Of a stretch of 64,000 bases of DNA, positions 48,369-56,850 are shown in pieces. The DNA comes from a bacterium. GTDB lineage: Bacteria; Patescibacteriota; Gracilibacteria; JAHISY01. How positions within the stretch are numbered: position 1 is the stretch's first letter; every line of letters starts with the position of its first letter. Location of the stretch: positions 1 to 64,000 of the forward strand of contig JAJYAT010000002.1 in NCBI GenBank assembly GCA_021779375.1, given 5' to 3'. The translations under genes and the position numbers were made by a program. Under the pieces are notes generated by a model. The model was not told where the DNA came from. It saw only the letters and a program-made list of their open reading frames with translations, and ran no database searches.

Positions 48369-49835
48369 TTATCTGATCACACCACCTCGCGCATCTATCC
48401 CCACAATCGCAAGCATATTCTCGACTTCCAATTCCCACAGCGCTTCCGGCATGCCGAACTCGTCGAGAAAATCGACGCCGCGAACTTCGCGAATCGCGTC
48501 AGCATAAAAAGCCGCCGCTCCACCAATCGCGTGACAGTAAACCGCGCCGAACTTTTGCAAAGCTTTTTGCGTCGCCGTCCCCATCCCACCTTTGCCAATC
48601 AAAACGCGCGCGCCAGTTTTTTCGAGAAACTTAGGTGTGAAAATATCAAGCCGCGCCGAAGTCGTCGGACCAGCCGCGACGATTTTCCATTTTTTATTTT
48701 TGAGAATGGCAATCGGTCCGGCATGAAAAACACTAGAGCCCTTTAACCCCCGAGATATCTCGGGGGTTAAAGAACCGCCTTTTGTCACAAATTCGTGAAC
48801 TTGGTCGCGCGCGGTGAAAATCCGACCGGAAATCGCGACCAAATCCCCTGCTCGTAATTCGCGCACAGCTTTTTCGGAAATCGGCAGCTGAATTTTTTTG
48901 GCTTTTTCAGTAGCAGAGGTTAACTCACCACCTAGGTGGTGAGTTAACTTTTTGGAATAATTATTTCTAAGAATTTGACCTTTTGAGCCTAAAATAATTT
49001 TGCCACGCCGAGTGGCCCAACAGGAATAGGCCAAAGTCACGAAAAAACAGGCCGGATGGCGTGGGAGCGATGCGATACGACAATCAAGTAAAGTCGTCTG
49101 ACCTCCCAACCCTCCAGGTCCAATCTTGGAAGAATTGATCGAACGCAAAATCTCAGCCTCCAGCTTTGCTAATTGTGGATTCGAATTTGGCGTACCGATT
49201 TTTTGGAGCAGATTTTTTTTGGCGATTTTGAAAGCCTCGGCGCGGTCGCCGCCAATCACGATTGAAGCAATTCCAGGAGGACAGCCTTTGCCGACGGAGC
49301 TTTCGAGAATTGCGAGCGCCGCCTTTTTCACGCCCGCCAAATCGCGCGCGGCGAGTCCGGATTTGGTTTCGAGCGGCAAAGCAACTTGAGCCGAGACATT
49401 TTCGCTCCCGCCACCTTTCAGCAAAAGCGAAATCTCAATGGCTCCCCTCTTTCGCAAAGAGGGGTTGGGGGAGATTTTAGATTCGAATTCAACTTTCGGA
49501 ATATTGCCCAGATTTTTGCCAGAAACGGAGTCAACTGAGTTCGGTCGCAAAAGACCTATTTTGGTAGCTTTGCGCGTCGCTGCGTCAATCGCCTTCACGA
49601 TTTTCGTCCAACTCTGAGGATCAGCCTTGACGAAAAAAGTGAGCGAGCCAGTGTCTTGGCAGAGCGGTCGATTTAATTTTTTCGCAAGTGCGATGTTTTG
49701 GAGAATGATACCGAGCGTTAATTTCCCGCGTGGATTGGTTTCCCGATTTTTCGCCGCGAACAAAGCCTCCACGACATCCGTCGGCAAATTCGTCGCAGCC
49801 GCACGAATCAGTTCGAGAATATTTTGAGCGAACAC
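48369..49835 (-). CDS. Fumarate hydratase class I, alpha and beta parts in one chain (GTG start)
   Basis: LCQDTGSLTFFVK; VSGKNLGNIPKVEF; LLKGGGSENVSAQ; RAGDLVAISGRIFTARDQVHEF; GIDARGG. Confidence 0.92.
   Translation of the reverse strand: MFAQNILELIRAAATNLPTDVVEALFAAKNRETNPRGKLTLGIILQNIALAKKLNRPLCQDTGSLTFFVKADPQSWTKIVKAIDAATRKATKIGLLRPNSVDSVSGKNLGNIPKVEFESKISPNPSLRKRGAIEISLLLKGGGSENVSAQVALPLETKSGLAARDLAGVKKAALAILESSVGKGCPPGIASIVIGGDRAEAFKIAKKNLLQKIGTPNSNPQLAKLEAEILRSINSSKIGPGGLGGQTTLLDCRIASLPRHPACFFVTLAYSCWATRRGKIILGSKGQILRNNYSKKLTHHLGGELTSATEKAKKIQLPISEKAVRELRAGDLVAISGRIFTARDQVHEFVTKGGSLTPEISRGLKGSSVFHAGPIAILKNKKWKIVAAGPTTSARLDIFTPKFLEKTGARVLIGKGGMGTATQKALQKFGAVYCHAIGGAAAFYADAIREVRGVDFLDEFGMPEALWELEVENMLAIVGIDARGGVIR
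48741..48772. repeat. 32-bp perfect palindrome inside fumarase
   Basis: CTTTAACCCCCGAGATATCTCGGGGGTTAAAG. Confidence 0.95.
48919..48948. repeat. 30-bp perfect palindrome inside fumarase
   Basis: GTTAACTCACCACCTAGGTGGTGAGTTAAC. Confidence 0.95.
49444..49464. repeat. Palindrome CCCCTCTTT-CGC-AAAGAGGGG inside fumarase
   Basis: Perfect 9-bp arms. Confidence 0.9.
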
Positions 49836-49849
49836 ACGTGCATTTTACA

Positions 49850-50002
49850 GCAATGCAAAAACAGCCCGCCGAAGCGAACCATTTTTGCTTTTTGATCCAG
49901 TGCTAATCTCGCCGACAATCCAAAGATCGAGAGACGAGTGATTGAATGTCGCACGAGCCGCCGAAGCGATCCGTGAAGAGCAGACAATCTCAGTAAAGGA
50001 AC
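49850..50002 (-). ncRNA. Candidate ~150-nt ncRNA with own promoter and terminator
   Basis: TTGCTA-N17-TATAAT (50037-50009, -); UUCG-loop hairpin; GCAAAAA..CGC-UUCG-GCG..UUUUUGC terminator. Confidence 0.6.
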
Positions 50003-50064
50003 ATTTATATTATATCAAAATTTGATAAAAATAGCAAGCGCGCTTGCTGCGAATAAATTCAGCT

Positions 50065-50150
50065 TGGTGCCCGGGGAGGGAATCGAACCCTCACAAGTTG
50101 CCTCACACGATTTTGAGTCGTGCGCGTCTACCAATTCCGCCACCCGGGCA
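50065..50150 (-). tRNA. tRNA-Leu (CAA), CCA encoded
   Basis: TGCCCGGGTGGCGGAATTGG..CACGA-CTCAAAA-TCGTG..long variable arm..CCGGGCACCA. Confidence 0.95.
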
Positions 50151-50170
50151 TTGAAATTTTCCGGCTGATT

Positions 50171-50620
50171 CTAATTGAAACTTTTTTCGACGACAATTTT
50201 CACCGTGGAACCGTCCGCGCTATCCCCGACCACTTTCATCACCACGCCGACTAAGATTCCCATCTTGGCTTTATCGGTAATGCCGAGCTCGGCTTTTTTT
50301 GCAGCAACGATTTCAGCAATTTTTTCCTCAGACAGCTGCGCGGGCAAATATTTCTCAAGCACTTCAATCTCAGCTTTTTCAATTGCTGCTAATTCTGGGC
50401 GACCGCCTTTCTCAAATTGCTCGATTGAGTCACGCCGCTGCTTCACCAGCCTTTTGATAATCTTGAGAATCGCGTCATCTTCCAACTCAATTTTTTTTAA
50501 ACCAGCGACTTCGGCTTTCATAATTTCCGCTTTCAGCATACGCAAAGTCTGCTTCTCGACCTCGCGCGAATTTTTCATCGCATCGGTCAATTCGGCGACA
50601 ATTCGGTTTTTGAGGTTCAT
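50171..50620 (-). CDS. GatB/YqeY domain-containing protein
   Basis: LKNRIVAELTDAMKNSREVEKQTLRMLKAEI..EVLEKYLPAQLSEEKI. Confidence 0.92.
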   Translation of the reverse strand: MNLKNRIVAELTDAMKNSREVEKQTLRMLKAEIMKAEVAGLKKIELEDDAILKIIKRLVKQRRDSIEQFEKGGRPELAAIEKAEIEVLEKYLPAQLSEEKIAEIVAAKKAELGITDKAKMGILVGVVMKVVGDSADGSTVKIVVEKSFN

Positions 50621-50653
50621 CAGCTAGAATTAAGTTCATAAATTTTAGCAGAA

Positions 50654-51922
50654 ATGTTTTTAGATGAAGTCGCGATCTCGATCCGAGCAGGCAAAGGCGG
50701 CGCCGGCGCAATCTCCTTTCACCGGGAAAAATATGTCACGAGAGGCGGACCGGACGGAGGACACGGCGGACACGGCGGCAATGTCTTGATCCGCGCGACC
50801 GCGAACCGCAACACGCTTTACCATTTCAAAGGTGTGAAACTTTTTGCCGCTGGCAACGGCGAAGGCGGCGCGGGCAATCTGTGCGCCGGCAAAGCTGGCG
50901 CGGATTTGGTGCTCGAAGTTCCCGTCGGGACGACCGTCCTCGAGGACGGCAAGTCCGTCGCGGATTTGGTGAGCGACGGTCAAACTTTTCTCGCAGCGCG
51001 CGGCGGACTCGGCGGCAAAGGCAATTCGAATTTTTGCAGCTCGACGCGCCAGGCGCCCCGTTTCGCGGAACTCGGCGAGCCTGGCGAGGCAAAAGATTTG
51101 AAGTTCGAATTGAAATTACTCGCCGACATCGGAATCATCGGTCTGCCGAGCGTCGGCAAAAGCACTTTGATCTCAGTCGTTTCCGCGGCACGCCCAAAAA
51201 TTGCCGAATACCATTTCACGACGCTCACGCCGAATCTCGGCGTCGTCTCGCACCGCGGCGAAAATTTCGTCGTCTCGGACATGCCGGGACTCATCCGTGG
51301 CGCGAGCCACGGCAAAGGACTCGGTCACCAATTTTTGAAACACGCCGAACGCGTGCGGTTTTTTTGGCACCTGGTCGATGCGACGAGCAAGTCGCCACTG
51401 ACCGATTACAAAGTCATTCGCGAGGAGCTGCGCAAATTCAATCCGGCGCTGGCGGAAAAGCCGGAGGTTTTGGTTTTGTCGAAAACTGACCTGGTCGACA
51501 CGAAGACACTCGTCAGTTTGCGCAAGAAATTTATGGAGAAAAATAAAGTGAAAATTTTTGAAATTTGCGCGCCCATCCATGAAGGCGTCGAGGAGCTGCT
51601 GAATTTTTCACTTGAAGTTTTGGCGAAAACGAAAGCTGCCGAGCCGCAAATTGAAATCGAACTGCCGGTCTTCCGCCCGCATCTCGAACAAAAATCCAAG
51701 TCTTTCACAGTGAAAAAAAAGAACAAGAAACTTTTCATCGTCGACGGTCCGCGTCTGAATCAGATTGTCGTGATGTCAGACATGACCAATCCAGAAGCGA
51801 TTGCACGCGTCCAAGATGTGCTCGTGAAATTCGGCGCGAATCGCGAACTCGCGCGCGCCGGTGCCGAACCGGGCGCGAAGATCGAGATTGCCGGGAAAAT
51901 CTTCGAGTGGTGGGGACAATAA
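50654..51922 (+). CDS. obg: GTPase Obg
   Basis: GGPDGGHGGHGGNVLIRA; GLPSVGKSTLISVVSAARPKIAEYHFTTLTPNLGVV. Confidence 0.96.
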   Translation: MFLDEVAISIRAGKGGAGAISFHREKYVTRGGPDGGHGGHGGNVLIRATANRNTLYHFKGVKLFAAGNGEGGAGNLCAGKAGADLVLEVPVGTTVLEDGKSVADLVSDGQTFLAARGGLGGKGNSNFCSSTRQAPRFAELGEPGEAKDLKFELKLLADIGIIGLPSVGKSTLISVVSAARPKIAEYHFTTLTPNLGVVSHRGENFVVSDMPGLIRGASHGKGLGHQFLKHAERVRFFWHLVDATSKSPLTDYKVIREELRKFNPALAEKPEVLVLSKTDLVDTKTLVSLRKKFMEKNKVKIFEICAPIHEGVEELLNFSLEVLAKTKAAEPQIEIELPVFRPHLEQKSKSFTVKKKNKKLFIVDGPRLNQIVVMSDMTNPEAIARVQDVLVKFGANRELARAGAEPGAKIEIAGKIFEWWGQ

Positions 51923-51948
51923 GTTGGTAGTTAGTAGTTTTTAGTTTT

Positions 51949-52184
51949 TAACGCGAATCTCGAAACTGATTCGAGGCTTGAGCTGCGAAAAATTTTCGAA
52001 TTTTCAAGTCTCGTAATTTACGAAATAATTTCCAAACTTCAATTCTTCGACCAGGAATTTCCAGCGTTTGGATTTTTTGAGCCTTGAACCTTGGATTTTA
52101 TTTGAAAATTTGAAACTTCGTAAATTTGAAAATTCCCTACATTTTTTAGGGTTTCAATGTTTCTGAGTTTCGAGATTCGCGTTA
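51949..52184. repeat. 236-bp TIR-bounded palindromic repeat, copy B
   Basis: Perfect 19-bp TIRs TAACGCGAATCTCGAAACT / AGTTTCGAGATTCGCGTTA; similar to 11827-12050. Confidence 0.88.
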
Positions 52185-52203
52185 TTAGATTAAAATCAGT
52201 CCA

Positions 52204-52767
52204 ATGAAACTGATTATCGGACTTGGCAATCCCGAAAAAGATTACGGCAAAACGCGGCACAATTTCGGCTTCCGCGCTGTCGATTTTTTGGCAGAGCAAC
52301 TTGAATTTCCCGAGTTTAAATTAGAGAAAAAGTTCAAAGCCGAAGTGACGGAAAAGACGATTCGCGGAGAAAAGGTCTTCCTCGTGAAGCCACAAACTTT
52401 CATGAATCTCTCCGGCGAGACAGCCGCCGCCCTGCTGAATTTTTACAAGCCGAAGCTCGATAATTTTTTGGTGATTTTCGACGATGTCGATTTACCCTTC
52501 GGCAAATTGCGCTTCCGCGAAGGCGGCTCGGCGGGCGGACATAACGGCGTAAAGAGTTTGATTCAGCATTTCGGAACAGCGAATTTCGCGCGGCTGCGAC
52601 TCGGCATCGCGAATGATTTGCTCGGCGTGATGCCGACTGATGAATTCGTTTTGGGGAAATTCATGCCCGGCGAAGAGACAGAGATTCCGGAGATCCTGAC
52701 GAAAGCGAGCGAAGTGGTAGAAAAATTTTTGCAAGCTGGCGCGGAAAATTTAACAATTTCTGAATGA
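52204..52767 (+). CDS. pth: Peptidyl-tRNA hydrolase
   Basis: LIIGLGNPEKDYGKTRHNFGFRAVDFLA; GSAGGHNGVKSLI. Confidence 0.95.
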   Translation: MKLIIGLGNPEKDYGKTRHNFGFRAVDFLAEQLEFPEFKLEKKFKAEVTEKTIRGEKVFLVKPQTFMNLSGETAAALLNFYKPKLDNFLVIFDDVDLPFGKLRFREGGSAGGHNGVKSLIQHFGTANFARLRLGIANDLLGVMPTDEFVLGKFMPGEETEIPEILTKASEVVEKFLQAGAENLTISE

Positions 52768-53768
52768 AAAAATTTCTTACAAAGCTAAATAACGGACTGA
52801 ACCTTTCGCGAGACGAAGCTGCCGCAGCGATGCAAGTCATCATGTCTGGCGGCGCGAGCGAAGCTGAGCTGGAAGAATATCTTATTTTGCTCGCCGAAAA
52901 AGGCGAAACGGCAGATGAGATTGCCGGCAGTGCACACGCCATGCGCGAAAATTCTCGGAAAATTTTTCCCAAAGTTGCACGCTTCGTCGACATCGTCGGG
53001 ACCGGTGGCGACTGCTCGGACACTTTCAATATTTCGACTACTGCCGCTTTCGTCGTCGCCGGTGCCGGAGTCGCCGTTGCCAAGCACGGTAATAAAGCGG
53101 TTTCATCGAAGAGCGGCGCGGCGAATGTGCTCGAAGCACTCGGCGTGAAAATCGATCTCGAGCCTGAGCGCGTGGAAAAATGCATCGAAGAAATTGGCAT
53201 TGGATTTTTGTTCGCACCGATTTTTCACCCGGCGATGAAATACGCCGCGCCCGTCCGCGCGAAGCTGAAACGCAAAACTATCTTCAATCTGCTCGGTCCG
53301 CTGACAAACCCCGCTGGCGCGAAGCACCTTTTGATCGGCGTTTTCGAAGAAAGATTGGCGCCGATTTTCGCCGAAGTCTTGTGTAAAAATGGCGTGACGC
53401 ACGCCCTCGTCGTCCACGGCGACGGACTCGACGAATTTTCGACAACGGGAAAATCGACTGTTTTTGAAGTGCAAAACGGAAAAATCGAAAAGCTCGCAAT
53501 TGATTTAGCGGAATTTGGAATCCAAAAAACGGCGCGCGAAAATTTGCGCGGCGGCGATGCGACGGCGAATGCGCAGATTTGCCGCGAGATTTTGGCGGGC
53601 AAAAGTGACGCCGCCAAAACAGAGATTGTTATTCTGAATGCTGGCGCAGCAATCTTCGCGGCAGATGCTGTGCCAAATTTGGCGGCAGGAATCGCGGCGG
53701 CGCGCCAGTCGCTCGAGTCCGGCGCAGCGGAACGGAAATTGAAAAGCTTGATTGAGTTCAGCAATTAA
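52764..53768 (+). CDS. trpD: Anthranilate phosphoribosyltransferase
   Basis: DIVGTGGDCSDTFNISTTAAFVVAGAGVAVAKHGNKAVSSKSG. Confidence 0.95.
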   Translation: MKKFLTKLNNGLNLSRDEAAAAMQVIMSGGASEAELEEYLILLAEKGETADEIAGSAHAMRENSRKIFPKVARFVDIVGTGGDCSDTFNISTTAAFVVAGAGVAVAKHGNKAVSSKSGAANVLEALGVKIDLEPERVEKCIEEIGIGFLFAPIFHPAMKYAAPVRAKLKRKTIFNLLGPLTNPAGAKHLLIGVFEERLAPIFAEVLCKNGVTHALVVHGDGLDEFSTTGKSTVFEVQNGKIEKLAIDLAEFGIQKTARENLRGGDATANAQICREILAGKSDAAKTEIVILNAGAAIFAADAVPNLAAGIAAARQSLESGAAERKLKSLIEFSN

Positions 53769-53812
53769 GTCTAAAATGCCGTCTTGATTTAAGCTCATAG
53801 TAATTTACTAAG

Positions 53813-54019
53813 ATGAAGAAGAAAAATCCCCCAAAAATCGTCGTAAGTGATGCATGTATCGGTTGCGGAATTTGCGCCACGATTGCCCCGGAAGTTTTTG
53901 AAATGGATCCAGTGAGCGGCAAAAGCCAAGTTCGCGCTGATGTTGATTTGAAAAATTTAAAAAAGGCTGAGGAGGCCGCAGCGGTCTGCCCGGTCGGAGC
54001 AATCGAAATCGAGGAATAA
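53813..54019 (+). CDS. Ferredoxin (single-cluster type)
   Basis: CIGCGICATIAPEVFEM..AAAVCPVGAIEI. Confidence 0.88.
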   Translation: MKKKNPPKIVVSDACIGCGICATIAPEVFEMDPVSGKSQVRADVDLKNLKKAEEAAAVCPVGAIEIEE

Positions 54020-54068
54020 TCCAGGAAAGCAAAGCACTCACCCACTCCTTACTTTTTACGCGCCGAAC

Positions 54069-54734
54069 ATGGAAGAGTCCACGCTTACTTCTGGAGAAAT
54101 TCCGAGGCAACTAAGCTTCGCCGAGAAGGCGCGTGCTTTGCTGTACTCGCATCCCCCCCGAGTCGCTATCTTGGCGACAATATTCGCAGCTGAACAAACA
54201 GATCTCAAAAAACGGGAACTAATAAGACTTTTTGTAGCTAGCCTTTTTCACGATGCCGGAAAAATCTGTGTTGATGGCATTTTGAAAATGACCTTCAATG
54301 ACTGCAAATTAAGCCCTGAGGATAAAATAAAAATGGATACTCATCCAATTTACGGGCACAAATTTTTCACCTGGCTTGGCTTACCCAAAATTGCTGAAAT
54401 TATCTTAGAACACCATGAGCGCTGGAACGATCGTGATCATGGCTACCCGCGAAAATTAAAAGGTGAAGCAATATCTTTATCTGCACGAATCCTGGCGATG
54501 GCTGACGCTCTCGATGTCATGATTGCTTGGCGACCATATAATCATCTTAAAAATATAGATGAAGCCATCGCCGAAATACACGATGAGTCTGGAAAACAAT
54601 TTGACCCAGGACTTGTCGAGCCTTTTTGCGAATTTGTCGAGAAACACCGCCTGCTTATCAGATTTCTTTTGCTAAACTCCCCCCGTGCAAAATCCGAAAG
54701 AAATCTTGGCGAACCTGAACCCTGCCCAAATTGA
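54069..54734 (+). CDS. HD-domain (HD-GYP-like) phosphohydrolase
   Basis: SLFHDAGKI; LEHHERWNDRDHGYPRKLKGEAISLSARILAMADALD. Confidence 0.85.
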   Translation: MEESTLTSGEIPRQLSFAEKARALLYSHPPRVAILATIFAAEQTDLKKRELIRLFVASLFHDAGKICVDGILKMTFNDCKLSPEDKIKMDTHPIYGHKFFTWLGLPKIAEIILEHHERWNDRDHGYPRKLKGEAISLSARILAMADALDVMIAWRPYNHLKNIDEAIAEIHDESGKQFDPGLVEPFCEFVEKHRLLIRFLLLNSPRAKSERNLGEPEPCPN

Positions 54735-56841
54735 AGCAGTCCAAACGCTGAAAGGTCCGATGCTCGTCATCGCGGGCGCCGGTTCGGGCAAGACGAAAGC
54801 GCTGACACACCGCATCGCGAATCTAATTGCGAGCGGAATTTCGCCGCATGAAATTTTGGCAGTGACCTTCACGAATAAAGCAGCGGGTGAAATGAAGAGC
54901 CGCATCCGCGCGATGCTCGGCGAAAAAATCGCCATGCCAGTCGTCGGCACTTTTCACTCGATCTGTGTGCAGATTCTCCGGCGCGAAATTCACCACCTCG
55001 GACGCGAAAATAATTTTTTGATTTACGACGGGACGGATCAGAAGCTGCTGATGAAAAGGATTTTCAAAGATAAAAATATCGAGGAAAAAGAATTCAATCC
55101 GGCGGCAATCTTGTCAGCGATTTCCGGCGCGAAGTCCCGGCTCGTCAGCCCGACGAGCTTCGTCGGCGGCTCGCGCTTCGGTGATCTGGCAGCTGAACTT
55201 TATCCGCTTTACGAAAAAAAATTGGCGGAAGCGAATGCGCTCGACTTCGACGATTTGCTTTTGAAAGTCGTCGAGCTGTTTGAAAAATTCCCACAAATTC
55301 TCGAGAAATATCAAGAGAAATGGCACTTCATCTCAGTCGACGAATATCAGGACACCAATCTGGCGCAGGCGCGGATCACGAATTTGCTCGCAGAAAAATA
55401 CCGCAATCTCTGCGTAATCGGCGATCCAGATCAATCGATTTATTCTTGGCGCGGCGCGGACATTTCAAACATTCGCGATTTCAAGAAGAATTATCCTGAG
55501 GCCAAGATCGTGAAGCTCGAACAAAATTACCGCTCGACCACGACGATTCTAGACGCGGCGAACGCGGTCATCGCCCGCAATGGCAACCGCGAAGACAAAA
55601 AACTTTGGAGTCAAAAGGCCGGCGGCGAAAAGATTTTCCTGCTGGAAATGAACGACGAGCGCGAGGAAGCGGAATTCATCGCAGCAGAGATTGAAAGAAA
55701 AATTCGCGAGACAAATTGTTTTTACCGCGACTGCGTGATTTTGTATCGCACCAACGCTCAATCGCGCGTCATCGAGGAAGTCTTCCTCCGACACGGTCTG
55801 CCGCACCGCATCATCGGCGGCGTGAAGTTTTACGCGCGCAAGGAAATCAAAGATGTTTTGAGTTATTTGAAGATAATTCAAAATCCGCGCGACGACATTT
55901 CCCTGCTTAGAGTTTTGAATGTGCCGACGCGCAAAATCGGTCTGCGCACGGTCGAAGTTTTGCAAAGCAAAGCGACCGAGGTCGGCGGCGGGATTTGGGA
56001 CGCGCTGAAAAATTGTCGCAACACGGAAATTCCTGACAGCAAAAAAGAAATTTTGGAGCGCTTCGTCCGCCTGATCGAAGAACTGCAAGATCTGAATAGA
56101 AGAAACACCGCCGCGAGCCTGATTAAAAATGTTTTGGCTCGGACCAAGTTAAAAGAATTTTGGCTGAGCGAAGGCGAAGCCGAGGGCGAGGCTCGCGTCG
56201 AAAACGTGCTCGAACTTATCTCGGTCGCTGCGAAATACGACGCGCTCGAACCGACCGTCTCGCTCGCGACTTTCCTCGAGGAAATCTCGCTACTCTCGGA
56301 TGCCGACCAGATCGAAGAAAAAGAAAATTCTGTTTTGCTGATGAGCCTTCACTCTGCGAAAGGCCTAGAATTCCCAGTCGTTTTCATTGCCGGACTCGAG
56401 CAAAATATCTTCCCGCATTCGCGCAGCCTGCTCGAACCGCGCCAGCTCGAGGAAGAACGCCGTCTGTTTTACGTTGGAATCACGCGCGCGATGGATTCGC
56501 TTTTCCTCCTACGCGCACGCCAAAGGATGTTTTTTGGCGAGACGCAGATGAATGCGCCAAGCGAATTTCTCAAAGACATTCCTGAAAATCTGCTCGCCGA
56601 AGAATCCCGGCGAGAGCTAAAAAGAAGAGGTTTTGGCGAAAGAATGCTGCCGGACGAAAGTAGCGACGGGTTGCAACCCGTCGTCCCGCCAGCCGAATTC
56701 ACCGTCGGCGAACGCGTCGCGCATCCGGTCTTCGGCGAGGGCACGGTCGTAAATGTCATGGGCGGCGTGATCGAAGTGAATTTCCCAATCGGCGTGAAAA
56801 AACTGGCGATCTCAATCGCACCTTTAAGAAAAATTGGCTAG
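54685..56841 (+). CDS. UvrD/PcrA-family DNA helicase
   Basis: IAGAGSGKTKALTHRIANLI; DEYQDTN; GDPDQSIYSWRGAD; LMSLHSAKGLEFPVVFIAG. Confidence 0.95.
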   Translation: MQNPKEILANLNPAQIEAVQTLKGPMLVIAGAGSGKTKALTHRIANLIASGISPHEILAVTFTNKAAGEMKSRIRAMLGEKIAMPVVGTFHSICVQILRREIHHLGRENNFLIYDGTDQKLLMKRIFKDKNIEEKEFNPAAILSAISGAKSRLVSPTSFVGGSRFGDLAAELYPLYEKKLAEANALDFDDLLLKVVELFEKFPQILEKYQEKWHFISVDEYQDTNLAQARITNLLAEKYRNLCVIGDPDQSIYSWRGADISNIRDFKKNYPEAKIVKLEQNYRSTTTILDAANAVIARNGNREDKKLWSQKAGGEKIFLLEMNDEREEAEFIAAEIERKIRETNCFYRDCVILYRTNAQSRVIEEVFLRHGLPHRIIGGVKFYARKEIKDVLSYLKIIQNPRDDISLLRVLNVPTRKIGLRTVEVLQSKATEVGGGIWDALKNCRNTEIPDSKKEILERFVRLIEELQDLNRRNTAASLIKNVLARTKLKEFWLSEGEAEGEARVENVLELISVAAKYDALEPTVSLATFLEEISLLSDADQIEEKENSVLLMSLHSAKGLEFPVVFIAGLEQNIFPHSRSLLEPRQLEEERRLFYVGITRAMDSLFLLRARQRMFFGETQMNAPSEFLKDIPENLLAEESRRELKRRGFGERMLPDESSDGLQPVVPPAEFTVGERVAHPVFGEGTVVNVMGGVIEVNFPIGVKKLAISIAPLRKIG
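56664..56683. repeat. 20-bp perfect palindrome inside helicase gene
   Basis: CGACGGGTTGCAACCCGTCG. Confidence 0.93.
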
Positions 56842-56850
56842 AATTTTTTC

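Noticed and set aside
52764-54019. trpD plus ferredoxin as a tryptophan operon
   Set aside because: No other trp genes nearby; trpD overlaps pth and the neighbours are unrelated.
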